Shown here: piece by piece, positions 22,129-29,906 of the stretch
How the letters are laid out: each line of letters starts with the position of its first letter
Position numbering within the stretch: position 1 is the stretch's first letter
Source of the DNA: a virus
Direction: 5' to 3' (one strand)
DNA length: 30,433 bases
Virus record (IMG/VR): IMGVR_UViG_3300032288_001757
Coordinates: 1-30,433 of that record
Notes under the pieces: generated by a model
What the model saw: the letters and a program-made list of their open reading frames with translations, nothing else
What the model was told of the DNA's origin: nothing
Database searches by the model: none
Made by a program: the position numbers and the translations under genes

Positions 22129-22683
22129 TTATGTTGTTAATTTTTTAGCTTTATATGCATCCATTTTTTGTTTAATTAAAATGCCTAATCTTGCTGATAC
22201 AGCTTGCGCTTGTGATTCTAAAGATGTGCGCATAAATGGTTGGGCTGACATTTTGGCCGTTCCAAACTCATTAGCAATAGCTCTAGCATCATGCATGACG
22301 CCAGCTTCATTATAAAACTTTCTTTTGGCCTTTTTATATTCACTACCTTTTAAAGTTCCATATTGCGCATGGAATTGTTGCTTTAATTTTTTTGGAATTG
22401 GTCGAGATGAAACAAGCGATATAACAGAATCTTTTGGAGTTACATATCTTGACTTCATATCTTTTCTAGTAGGTCGCCTTGCGGTGATATACAAAGAACG
22501 ATCCAATGCGCCTGTGTCTTTAGGTGATAATGCTTTAGCCATAGCCAAAACAGGTTGCATAGCTTCTCTAACAGCTGGTATTAATACTTTACTTTTTCCG
22601 TCTTTATCGCCAAATTGCTCTTGAAATTCTTTAAAAGCATCAAGAGTTTCTTTTAAACCATTGACGGCAAATTTAACACTCAT
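22129..22683 (-). CDS. HK97 gp10-like neck/tail completion protein
   Basis: A 184-aa basic protein. The start MSVKFAVNGLKETLDAFKEF and the segment PAVREAMQPVLAMAKALSPKDTGAL (37-61) followed by a C-terminal EFGTAKMSAQPFMRTSLES are the pattern of the HK97-gp10 family (G-x-L-x-x-S ... G-x-P-F-M-R). These proteins act at the head-tail joint or tail terminator. Here the gene lies after the tail tube gene rather than in the neck block, a displaced order. It is separated by nine bases from the G-like chaperone gene and ends the small-gene group. Confidence 0.85.
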   Translation of the reverse strand: MSVKFAVNGLKETLDAFKEFQEQFGDKDGKSKVLIPAVREAMQPVLAMAKALSPKDTGALDRSLYITARRPTRKDMKSRYVTPKDSVISLVSSRPIPKKLKQQFHAQYGTLKGSEYKKAKRKFYNEAGVMHDARAIANEFGTAKMSAQPFMRTSLESQAQAVSARLGILIKQKMDAYKAKKLTT

Positions 22684-22910
22684 TATTCTGCCTTAATAAT
22701 TTTTTGATAGATCGTATTATTAAGTTTAATAGCGTAATCAACGGCTTGTTCGGGTGTCATTTTGTCCGCATGATTTTTAGCAATATCATGGGCCAAAGCA
22801 ATACCTGTTAATCGTTGTTGAGCAAAACCAAACCAATTCTTTTGACCTGAATTGGCTTGGCTTACTAAATAACTTAATAGATCATCGCTATTCTTGATTT
22901 GTGTCGTCAT
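22683..22910 (-). CDS. Small tail-region protein, hypothetical
   Basis: A 75-aa helical protein (DDLLSYLVSQANSG, NWFGFAQQRLTGIALAHDIA, MTPEQAVDYAIKLNNTIYQK). Its start lies within the end of the preceding gene (23-base overlap) and its end touches the gp10-like gene. It has no signal or membrane segment. It lies between tail tube and chaperone genes, where small assembly factors are common. I do not recognise a family. Confidence 0.7.
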   Translation of the reverse strand: MTTQIKNSDDLLSYLVSQANSGQKNWFGFAQQRLTGIALAHDIAKNHADKMTPEQAVDYAIKLNNTIYQKIIKAE

Positions 22911-23112
22911 TGTGTTTTACCTTTTCTTTTTTTGTGTTTTCATAAGGATTAACTTTTGCTAGCGCCTGTAAAGCAACATATTCTGCGCTATCAGGATTAG
23001 CTTTTGCTAAAGCATCAGCAACTTCTTTTGCATCAACAGGCAAACCCAAAGCTACTGTATCAAGGCTTTGATAGGTGCTAGTTAATATTTCAATAGCTTC
23101 AGATAATTTCAT
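22888..23112 (-). CDS. Small tail-region protein, hypothetical
   Basis: A 74-aa protein following the tail tube gene. The N-terminus is helical (MKLSEAIEILTSTYQSLD), the middle is alanine-rich (KEVADALAKANPDSAEYVAL) and the C-terminus is highly charged (TKKEKVKHNDDTNQE). It may be a tail-tube assembly helper. It overlaps the next gene by 23 bases in another frame. No family is recognised. Confidence 0.7.
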   Translation of the reverse strand: MKLSEAIEILTSTYQSLDTVALGLPVDAKEVADALAKANPDSAEYVALQALAKVNPYENTKKEKVKHNDDTNQE

Positions 23113-23125
23113 TTTTTAATCCTTA

Positions 23126-23620
23126 TTAAGTATTATTTGACCAACCATATTGATTGCCGCGTGGATGGATTGTAAATGTGCATTTAGCTTCAGCCGTTGG
23201 GTTAGGATCAACGCTAAATTGACCTACGCGACCATTAAATGCGTAATTAACAATATTTGTGCCATCCGTAGCAGAGATCACAAAAGTTCTATCAATAGTG
23301 CCGTTATAAGCATCGGCACGCATTAAAAGAAGGTTAGTGTCTGAAGGATTCCATGCCGCAGTAATTGTCATTGATGTTGGAGCGGCTTGTGTAGGAATCT
23401 TGTCTGATTGACGAGAACCTGCAACATTATAGTTTGCCATTGCATCATCTTGACCAAAAGCTGGGATAGCTTCTACAGGTAATAAGTTTGCTGAAACCGC
23501 AATACCTGATACTGAAGCATAAACAGAAAGGTTAGCTGTTGATAAAGCAGTTGGTGTTGCGCCTGATTGACAATAAAGACTTGCGCTAAAACCTGGTAAA
23601 ACTTTATTTGGAAGTGCCAT
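23126..23620 (-). CDS. Major tail tube protein
   Basis: A 164-aa beta-rich protein in the tail tube position. It shows alternating strands and Ser/Thr/Ala-rich loops (LPGFSASLYCQSGATPTALS, TSMTITAAWNPSDTNLLLMR, DGTNIVNYAFNGRVGQFSVD), a usual layout for siphovirus tube proteins. It comes after the tail terminator candidate, with a good ribosome site (GAGGAAATAAATT before ATG). It would polymerise as hexameric rings around the tape measure. Confidence 0.82.
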   Translation of the reverse strand: MALPNKVLPGFSASLYCQSGATPTALSTANLSVYASVSGIAVSANLLPVEAIPAFGQDDAMANYNVAGSRQSDKIPTQAAPTSMTITAAWNPSDTNLLLMRADAYNGTIDRTFVISATDGTNIVNYAFNGRVGQFSVDPNPTAEAKCTFTIHPRGNQYGWSNNT

Positions 23621-23654
23621 AATTTATTTCCTCACATTAAAAAATTAAAAATTC

Positions 23655-24077
23655 TTATGTTGGTATGTATAAGGTGCAATCCATAAAAATATTAAACAGA
23701 TTGATCTCATTGTCGTATCCATTATATAACCATACTACATCAGCTTTAGATATTGGAAATTTTGTGCCACTAGGGTTTCCAAAAATTCCGCTATAACCAT
23801 GTAACGCTTGCAAAATATCATTAGCAGTTTCAAAGCTATTTGCCATCGTGGTAGAAAATACACTTATTTGAAAAGTAGGTGTATCAATACCTTTAACACT
23901 TTGTGTTTGGCCTGTATAAACAGGTTGATGAACATTTCTTAATTGCCATGTAACAAAGTCATTCTGTGTAGCAAAATTTCTATTGAAATTAGCATAAACA
24001 GGTATAGGCGATATTATATCACTTAACTGCCATTGTATGGCTTTTGCATAATCATTTACATCCATTTGAGAAGCCAT
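23655..24077 (-). CDS. Tail terminator/completion protein
   Basis: A 140-aa protein before the tail tube gene. The profile MDVNDYAKAIQWQLSDIISP, then PVYANFNRNF, FQISVFSTTMANSFETANDI and ALHGYSG matches tail completion proteins (N-terminal helix, beta sheet, central helix), resembling the SPP1 gp17 group. It caps the tube and joins it to the neck. It lies one base after the adaptor gene. Confidence 0.78.
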   Translation of the reverse strand: MASQMDVNDYAKAIQWQLSDIISPIPVYANFNRNFATQNDFVTWQLRNVHQPVYTGQTQSVKGIDTPTFQISVFSTTMANSFETANDILQALHGYSGIFGNPSGTKFPISKADVVWLYNGYDNEINLFNIFMDCTLYIPT

Positions 24078-24078
24078 A

Positions 24079-24423
24079 TTAAACCTTTGTCGTAGGATCG
24101 GATCGGTAACACATTAAGGTTACTGACATTCTGTCGTTAGATTCAATGGCATCGGTAATACGCCAATCTTTATCTCGCCAAGTAATCGAATATAAATCTT
24201 GATTATCCACAATATCTTTTAAATTAGGTGTGTAGTTAAAAGTAAATTGAATTAAATCTTGATATACGCGATAACGCTCTGTAATAGCAAGCGAATTTTT
24301 TACATCGGATACTAAAGGCCGAGTGGTAAATTTAGGTGCAATGGTTGTCGTATATTCACCATATAGATCAGTTCCAAAGGTGAGATCATTAACAACCACA
24401 TTTTCATAGCGCTTAATGGCCAT
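24079..24423 (-). CDS. Head-tail adaptor / head closure protein
   Basis: A 114-aa protein, beta-rich, with WRDKDWRITDAIESNDRMSV (84-103), the pattern of head closure proteins, in which a strand carrying a W-R-I/V core is followed by a long strand (TLMCYRSDP). It stands between the connector and tail terminator genes, in the classical neck order. It closes the portal channel after packaging. Confidence 0.8.
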   Translation of the reverse strand: MAIKRYENVVVNDLTFGTDLYGEYTTTIAPKFTTRPLVSDVKNSLAITERYRVYQDLIQFTFNYTPNLKDIVDNQDLYSITWRDKDWRITDAIESNDRMSVTLMCYRSDPTTKV

Positions 24424-24431
24424 TTATATTC

Positions 24432-25097
24432 TCACATTACAAGTGGTTTATATGGTCTTAAAAGTGCATCCACTCCATAAGGAATGTTTTGTAGTTTAGA
24501 TAAAGTTGTTTCAGCACGATTATTATATAAGTGTGTTAATAACAATAAACCTGCCTGTTTAATTACAGGGTAGTTTTGTAAAAAGTTAGGATTTTGTGTG
24601 TATTCAACAACAAGCGGACTTGTTCTATTCATACTAATATTGCTAGGTGTGCCATTAGGCAAAATAACTTTATTGCCTGTAACATCATAATAATAATCAG
24701 TTGTAGGTAAAGTAACTAAAACGCTTGGGCTATTACCATTAAAATAAGCAACTTTATTTATTGCAACGCCACCTGAATTAAAGTTATCTCTATAAGATAC
24801 TTCAGGCAAATCTAGGCAAACAGGGCTTGCATAGATTGAATTTACATTGTAATAAACGCGATATGAAGTAGGGAAGATTGCCATACCAAGATAATCCTCA
24901 ATATGCATTCTTACCGCTACTTCTAAACCTTCTAAATAACTATCTTGTGATTCATCACCAAACAAATTTAATTGATTAGTAATTTCATCAAGCGTTAGCC
25001 AATTAGTTGTTAAATCGCGCGCAATTTGCTCAACCTTTGTATAGTTAAAAGGATTGCGAGTTGCCGCATAAGGAACTTGCCCTAGCGTATCAGCCAT
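24432..25097 (-). CDS. Head-tail connector protein, HK97 gp6-like
   Basis: A 221-aa protein. Helical segments LTLDEITNQLNLFGDES and SYLEGLEVAVRMHIEDYLGM (55-74), then a C-terminal helix KQAGLLLLTHLYNNRAETT and VDALLRPYKPLVM, follow the gp6-like connector layout (DDE-LI...A-x-x-IE-x-x-L-G ... LL-x-x-H-x-Y-x-NR-E ... LL-x-P-YR). It forms the ring below the portal. A central beta insertion (VCLDLPEVSYRDNFNSGG, VLPNGTPSN) makes it longer than the usual 100-residue gp6. Confidence 0.85.
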   Translation of the reverse strand: MADTLGQVPYAATRNPFNYTKVEQIARDLTTNWLTLDEITNQLNLFGDESQDSYLEGLEVAVRMHIEDYLGMAIFPTSYRVYYNVNSIYASPVCLDLPEVSYRDNFNSGGVAINKVAYFNGNSPSVLVTLPTTDYYYDVTGNKVILPNGTPSNISMNRTSPLVVEYTQNPNFLQNYPVIKQAGLLLLTHLYNNRAETTLSKLQNIPYGVDALLRPYKPLVM

Positions 25098-25100
25098 TTA

Positions 25101-26156
25101 TTAAACCCCTACTAAAAAGACACCTGCAAACGGATTGCGAACAGTAGATGCTAATCGTTTTTCAGCATATAGCGTTACAAAGCCTGGTGCAGTTTGATCA
25201 AAGCGTTTAATATTCATTTCCTCTGCATCAGCAATTGTTAGGAATTGATCCCAATTTGCTAATACGCCTGAAATCTTACCTGCCGCAGGTGCGTCTAGGT
25301 ATGGATTAGGAATAACAGGGAAACCAAATAAATTAGCTATTGCGCCACCATCTTCATCGCCTACTTCTACAAACATTGGTGCGCCACCTGTTGATCCTTT
25401 TAATTTTCTCAATTGAGCAATTAAAGATGGATGTAAATGCCATGCAGTTGTTGGCATACTCCAATATTGACCAGGTAATAAATTAGCCGCATTTACAATG
25501 TCGTCATAAGTAATTGCTGAAGCTGAAAACTCTTCTTTTAAAATAGTATGAATACCATTAGTTATTGCAGTTCCGCTAGTGCCATAAGCCGCCGCTGAAG
25601 TGGATGTTAAATAAGTTACTAAACCGCGTAAACCATTCGTTCCGCCTGTTGATGTTGTTAATGAGCCTGTTTGATCGTTATTAGTAGCCATAGATTGCGC
25701 TTCTAATTGACTAAATTCGAGCATCAAATCATTCACAATTGCAGTTTCAAGGCCATTAATATCTGACATAACCGCAGTTCTAATTGGTAATTGTGCAGTT
25801 ATAACTCTTGTTGGAAGTTGCCAAAAAGAAGTAGCAATATTAGGGCTACCGCTATCAGGCGTTACTGCATAAAGCCAAGGGTTAGTAGAATTAGCCGCGT
25901 TACCTGTTTTAGCAACAAATTGAGCCGCAGAAGTATTTGTGGATTGAATTTGACGAGAACCTTGTCTGAAAGGATTAGCATAACGGAGTGCCGCGAATGC
26001 ATCGTCAAAGTAAACTTTACCACCAATATTTAAACCGCTACCTGTAAGCGCTGACGCTTCCTTAACATCTTGGGCTTCCTCAAACAAATTAACTTTAGCT
26101 TCACCTTCAGTTAATGCTTGTTTAATGCCATTAAAAATTCTTTCAGATGTGTTCAT
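25101..26156 (-). CDS. Second HK97-fold major capsid protein paralogue (no delta domain)
   Basis: A 351-aa protein with the HK97 capsid fold, clearly related to the gene upstream. Both share KEASALTGSG (here 32-41), then a G-G-K/R-x-x-x-D-x-x-F-x-A-L-R-x-ANP block, FVAKTGNA/FRAKTGNA, P-x-RTA-x-x-DI-x-GLE and a closing GFVTLYAEKRL/GSITFYGEKRL. The first 31 residues are short and charged, so the N-terminal scaffolding domain of the other copy is missing. It could be a minor or vertex shell protein, or a second subunit co-assembling with the first. It is preceded by a hairpin and a good AGGAAA site. Confidence 0.85.
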   Translation of the reverse strand: MNTSERIFNGIKQALTEGEAKVNLFEEAQDVKEASALTGSGLNIGGKVYFDDAFAALRYANPFRQGSRQIQSTNTSAAQFVAKTGNAANSTNPWLYAVTPDSGSPNIATSFWQLPTRVITAQLPIRTAVMSDINGLETAIVNDLMLEFSQLEAQSMATNNDQTGSLTTSTGGTNGLRGLVTYLTSTSAAAYGTSGTAITNGIHTILKEEFSASAITYDDIVNAANLLPGQYWSMPTTAWHLHPSLIAQLRKLKGSTGGAPMFVEVGDEDGGAIANLFGFPVIPNPYLDAPAAGKISGVLANWDQFLTIADAEEMNIKRFDQTAPGFVTLYAEKRLASTVRNPFAGVFLVGV

Positions 26157-26184
26157 TTTTATTTCCTAAATTGATTAAAGGATT

Positions 26185-26204
26185 GGGCGATATTGCTACC
26201 GCCC
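26185..26204 (-). promoter_or_regulatory. GNRA-capped hairpin between the two capsid genes
   Basis: In the late mRNA GGGCGGUA pairs with UAUCGCCC (8 bp with one G-U pair) around a GCAA tetraloop. A GGA/UCC pair flanks it across symmetric AA/AA internal positions (26180-26209). The bases after it are AAUCC and UUUAAUC, not a clean U-run. It may act as a weak terminator, an RNA processing site or an mRNA stabiliser that sets the ratio of the two capsid proteins. Confidence 0.6.
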
Positions 26205-26225
26205 TTTCCAAGATTACATTAACTA

Positions 26226-27569
26226 CTATTTTGTAGCAGTATCAGTTGATCTATAACGAACTAAAGCGAAAGGATTAACTACGCTTGTGCATAGACGCTT
26301 TTCACCATAGAAAGTAATAGAACCTGGCAATGTTTGATCGTAACGGCGTAAAACCATATTTAAACGATCAACGATTGCATGGCAACGATCCCAATCACCA
26401 AAATACATTGGATAGAGAGAATCTGTGCCAGCCGCACCATTGATAAATGGCACATCTAGGTATTTATTAACTACTACATCAAAGCCTAATAGTGAACCTA
26501 CAATGCCATCTTCACGAGCTAAACCATCAACATAGATTGGGCGACCTTGTTGGTCTGTTAAACCACGAATACCTGCCAACATGAGTGGGCTGATAACGAA
26601 TTTAGCAGTTGGTGTCCAATATTCTTGTGGTAAAGCATAGATGAAATTAACAATGTCAGCATAAGTTACTTCATTAACACCTGCGTTGCCGTTAGATGTT
26701 AATTGGTCGTAAGTTGCTACATCATGCAAGCCGCTTGATGAACCTGTGCCTGATGATCCGTAAGCTGAAAGTGATGTAGTTCCACCTGTGTAAGATGCAT
26801 TCGCACCTGGATATTGATTTAAACCGCGTAAGCCGTTTGAACCACCATATGGTAATGAAGTAGCACCTTGATCATCGTTTTGGATCATTGAGAGAGCTTC
26901 TTGTTGAGAAAACTCTAACAACATATCTGAAACAACATTAGATTCTAGGCCATCAATGTCATCAAGAGCCGCAGTTCTAATTGGGAACTGTGTATTTAAA
27001 TCTTGAAGTGTTAATTGCCAAATTGTTGTCGCTTCAGTAGTTGGGTTAGCACCTGATGAAGTGTTGTTATTGATTGGATAACCCCACATAGCACCAGCGT
27101 TACCTGTTTTAGCTCTGAATTGATAAGTTGCGCCGTCAGTAGCAACTGCACGAGAAACACCGCGCATTGGGTTTGCTAAACGGAGTGCAACGAATACAGG
27201 ATCATAAGCTGTTCTACCACCAACGCCTGCGCCTGAACCTGTTAATGCTGAAGCTTCTTTTAAGTAAGCGCTATATTGGCCTGCATCTTCAAAAAGTTTA
27301 ATTTCTTTTTCGTTGCGGCCACCAGCTTTAACGAATTCAGCAAGTTGAGATTTAACCATACGATTAACTTCTTGGCTGATTGATTTGTAAGTTTTGATGA
27401 CTGAAGGAGCTTGAACTGAAGCAACTTTAGCTTCAAGTGCCGCTACTTTTTCATCGAATGAAGCTACTGTTTCAGCAAGTTTAGCATCAACTGAAGTAGT
27501 GATCTCTTCAACTTTTGCTAAATTAGCCGCTTCAATAGCATCTAATTTTTCAATAATTTTTTCTGACAT
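26226..27569 (-). CDS. Major capsid protein, HK97 fold, with delta domain
   Basis: A 447-aa protein. Residues 1-100 form a charged coiled coil (AKLAETVASFDEKVAALEAK) and linker, the scaffolding delta domain normally removed by the prohead protease. The shell domain begins around 104-113 (KEASALTGSG), giving a mature chain of about 340 residues. Landmarks are FPIRTAALDDIDGLESNVVS, GLRGLNQYPG and the final GSITFYGEKRLCTSVVNPFA. It directly follows the protease gene with three bases between. It should build the icosahedral head, with or without the downstream paralogue. Confidence 0.93.
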   Translation of the reverse strand: MSEKIIEKLDAIEAANLAKVEEITTSVDAKLAETVASFDEKVAALEAKVASVQAPSVIKTYKSISQEVNRMVKSQLAEFVKAGGRNEKEIKLFEDAGQYSAYLKEASALTGSGAGVGGRTAYDPVFVALRLANPMRGVSRAVATDGATYQFRAKTGNAGAMWGYPINNNTSSGANPTTEATTIWQLTLQDLNTQFPIRTAALDDIDGLESNVVSDMLLEFSQQEALSMIQNDDQGATSLPYGGSNGLRGLNQYPGANASYTGGTTSLSAYGSSGTGSSSGLHDVATYDQLTSNGNAGVNEVTYADIVNFIYALPQEYWTPTAKFVISPLMLAGIRGLTDQQGRPIYVDGLAREDGIVGSLLGFDVVVNKYLDVPFINGAAGTDSLYPMYFGDWDRCHAIVDRLNMVLRRYDQTLPGSITFYGEKRLCTSVVNPFALVRYRSTDTATK

Positions 27570-27572
27570 GAT

Positions 27573-28385
27573 TTATCCTTTTAAACGATTGTTAAGTTTT
27601 TTGAGTAGTTCTCTTTCCTCAAAAGCTTTGAGTAATTGATCTTCCTCATTTACCACCGCATCAGCATCACTCTGAATAGGTGCTTTTTCAACTTCAACTT
27701 TAGGCTCATCACGAGTTGCTAAAATTTGTTTGAAAATTGAAGATGCGGTGGTCGCATCTTTTCTTGAAAGTTTTGCATCACGCAATGCCTTCTCGATTAG
27801 TTTTAAATCAAGCGTTCCATCCTCGCGGAAGCATGATTCTAATTTCGAAATATTGCATTCAAGATTGTTTGGTTGCATAACAATTGAAACTTCTCTTAAA
27901 CCGCCTTTAGTAATTTGGAAATAACCTTCCTCATCGGAATCCATATCCATCATATTGCCTTCTTTATCTGTCATACAATATTCGTCAGCATAAGCGCCAA
28001 CAGAAACACCGCCAACCATGTTTGGTGATTCTTTCATAATTGTATAAAGGTCTTTACCCGCAGTTGTATTAGTAAATAAACGGCCTTTTGCATCCATACC
28101 TTCATTCGTGAAGATAAACTCTTGCCACTCGCCGACAGGCATGGACATATCGTTATGTTGGAAATACATTGGGAGCGGTTTGCCTTCTTTAGCAAACTCA
28201 TCAGCCCATTGTGCAAAACCTTCAGGCTTATAATTAAATTTACGGCCATCAGCACCTTCTCTAGCGCCCCAAGTCGTTACAGTAGCTTCAATAACGCCAC
28301 TATCTTGCGTAGCTTCATCAGATTTAATACCTAATGCAACTTTTGATTCGAAAAAGAACTTTTCGAAATTTGATTTGTTAATCAT
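27573..28385 (-). CDS. Prohead protease, HK97 gp4/U35-like
   Basis: A 270-aa serine protease. YFQHNDMSMPVGEW (74-87) carries catalytic H77, GGVSVGAY (125-132) carries S128, and GGLREVSIVMQPNN (161-174) carries the acidic E165. The N-terminus DSGVIEATVTTWGAREGADG is the usual first strand. The C-terminal 90 residues are helical and charged and probably target the enzyme into the prohead. It would cut the delta domain off the major capsid protein encoded directly downstream. Confidence 0.92.
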   Translation of the reverse strand: MINKSNFEKFFFESKVALGIKSDEATQDSGVIEATVTTWGAREGADGRKFNYKPEGFAQWADEFAKEGKPLPMYFQHNDMSMPVGEWQEFIFTNEGMDAKGRLFTNTTAGKDLYTIMKESPNMVGGVSVGAYADEYCMTDKEGNMMDMDSDEEGYFQITKGGLREVSIVMQPNNLECNISKLESCFREDGTLDLKLIEKALRDAKLSRKDATTASSIFKQILATRDEPKVEVEKAPIQSDADAVVNEEDQLLKAFEERELLKKLNNRLKG

Positions 28386-28488
28386 TGATTGGCACTCCCT
28401 TTTTTTTCATTCCGTTAGTTTCAACAGGTTGAGGTTTTCTCTTTTTAGCCTGTTGGGTTAATTTATCGAGCAACTCTTTTAATGTCAT
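28378..28488 (-). CDS. 36-aa lysine-rich protein between portal and protease
   Basis: A short frame, MTLKELLDKLTQQAKKRKP followed by QPVETNGMKKKGVPIND. Its ATG shares one base with the portal stop (TAATG at 28486-28490), the end of the portal gene supplies GGGAAAAG as ribosome site, and it overlaps the protease start by 8 bases. The strict coupling supports a real gene. It is basic and probably helical at the N-terminus. The function is unknown; a small head-assembly factor is conceivable. Confidence 0.55.
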   Translation of the reverse strand: MTLKELLDKLTQQAKKRKPQPVETNGMKKKGVPIND

Positions 28489-29897
28489 TAGGCTTTTCCC
28501 GCCTGACCTGTTTTGCCAACGCTAGAAGTGTTGCCACCGCCACCTGTATCTTGAGGTGAAGTGCCGCTAATAGGTTTAGCTTGTTTTGATGTATCTTTTA
28601 ATTCGTCTGCGCCATCCATATTTTGTTTACCAAGATATTCGCGCGCTTCATTAGGTGTCATTATACCATTATTCACACCTGCTACGGCGTAATTCATTTG
28701 GTCTAGTGGCGCACCTTTTAAAAAGTCTTGAGTTTGGAATTCAATGCATAAGTTTGGATAACCTGCAAGTAATGAAGTTTTAAATTTTTGTTGAATATTA
28801 GTAATGACAGGCAACATTGTTGATTTATAGAATTCATCTAGCATAGTTTGAGTATTATTGTATTTACCTTCCTCAATTCCAATCATTGCAGGTGGCACGC
28901 CAAACAATCCGCATATACGCTTCATTGTTTGTTGTTTTAATGCACGCGCATCAGCATCTTGAAGTGTTAGCATATCTAATGGCATATATTTCATGCCGTT
29001 ATCTAATAACATTCCTTGACCTGGTTTAGACAAATCAGTTGATGATGATCCTGTTAATGATGACCATGCTTCTTTTAATCGTGCCGCAATTTCTTTAAAT
29101 TTAGAATCAGGAATAACTTGATCTGTAACAAACATTCCACTTGGTTTAGCACCATTAAGCATAATAAAGTTTGAATAGAGGTCAATATCTTGATCTAATG
29201 ATACAAGTTCGGTAGCCAAAATTCCTTTATTAAAGCCTGCGCTACCTTGCCAAGCCATTTCACTTGCATGAATAACTTGGAAATATTCTAATGGCTCATC
29301 CTTATTGAATCCATATGTCGATGTAGATAAGCGATAGGTCGGATATCTAGTCGGTGTTATTTGAGCGGTTATTAAGGTTGAATCTAAAAGATACATTTCC
29401 ATTGGGGTTAGCGTAGGATTAGTTTGTTCCTTGCGCCATAAAGCAGTAAAAGTTTCGCCTGATAGGTCATACCACATTGACCATTGATACCAAAATTCGT
29501 ATGCAGATTGATAATTATTTGGATTAGTAAGCAAGTTATAAACGGCTTTTGCTTTAGCTTTATCTCTTGCTGAAACTTTAGAATCGGTTACGGCATCAAC
29601 TAATTTACCATTTTCATCATAAGCCATAATCTTAATTGGTAATTGAGCCAATGCTCTTGCTTTTGCATTAACACAGGCCATAACAGTCGAGTTACGGCTT
29701 AACATTGACATATCAACTACTCGGCCTGCTGTATTAACAGAGCTTGTAGTTACATATAATAATTGGTTATTTGATTGTTGTTTTTGCCCTGAAACATTGC
29801 GTAAGATGTTGTTTCCTAACGCAGTTTGGCCAAATAGGGTATTACTTTCTTGGGCGTTTTTGTTTGACTTTCTTTTGAAAATATCCGTTATAGCCAT
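28488..29897 (-). CDS. Portal protein, HK97 family
   Basis: A 469-aa portal of the HK97 (PF04860) type. Typical segments are MLSRNSTVMACVNAKARALA (66-85), QLPIKIMAYDENG, the central YFQVIHASEMAWQGSAGFNK, and the clip/stem region KRICGLFGVPPAMIGIEEGK followed by NNTQTMLDEFYKSTMLP. The tail has NGIMTPNEAREYLGK and a disordered Gly/Ser-rich end. As a dodecamer it forms the DNA channel at one head vertex and the docking site of terminase, encoded just upstream. Confidence 0.93.
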   Translation of the reverse strand: MAITDIFKRKSNKNAQESNTLFGQTALGNNILRNVSGQKQQSNNQLLYVTTSSVNTAGRVVDMSMLSRNSTVMACVNAKARALAQLPIKIMAYDENGKLVDAVTDSKVSARDKAKAKAVYNLLTNPNNYQSAYEFWYQWSMWYDLSGETFTALWRKEQTNPTLTPMEMYLLDSTLITAQITPTRYPTYRLSTSTYGFNKDEPLEYFQVIHASEMAWQGSAGFNKGILATELVSLDQDIDLYSNFIMLNGAKPSGMFVTDQVIPDSKFKEIAARLKEAWSSLTGSSSTDLSKPGQGMLLDNGMKYMPLDMLTLQDADARALKQQTMKRICGLFGVPPAMIGIEEGKYNNTQTMLDEFYKSTMLPVITNIQQKFKTSLLAGYPNLCIEFQTQDFLKGAPLDQMNYAVAGVNNGIMTPNEAREYLGKQNMDGADELKDTSKQAKPISGTSPQDTGGGGNTSSVGKTGQAGKA

Positions 29898-29906
29898 ATT
29901 TTTCCT

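Noticed and set aside
22927-22933. A run of seven A on the coding strand (zero frame ACA AAA AAA GAA), a perfect slippery heptamer in the gene at 22888-23112.
   Set aside because: A -1 shift reaches a stop after six codons, and the downstream gene is in the +1 frame with a TAA just before its ATG, so no useful fusion arises. A truncated product cannot be excluded.
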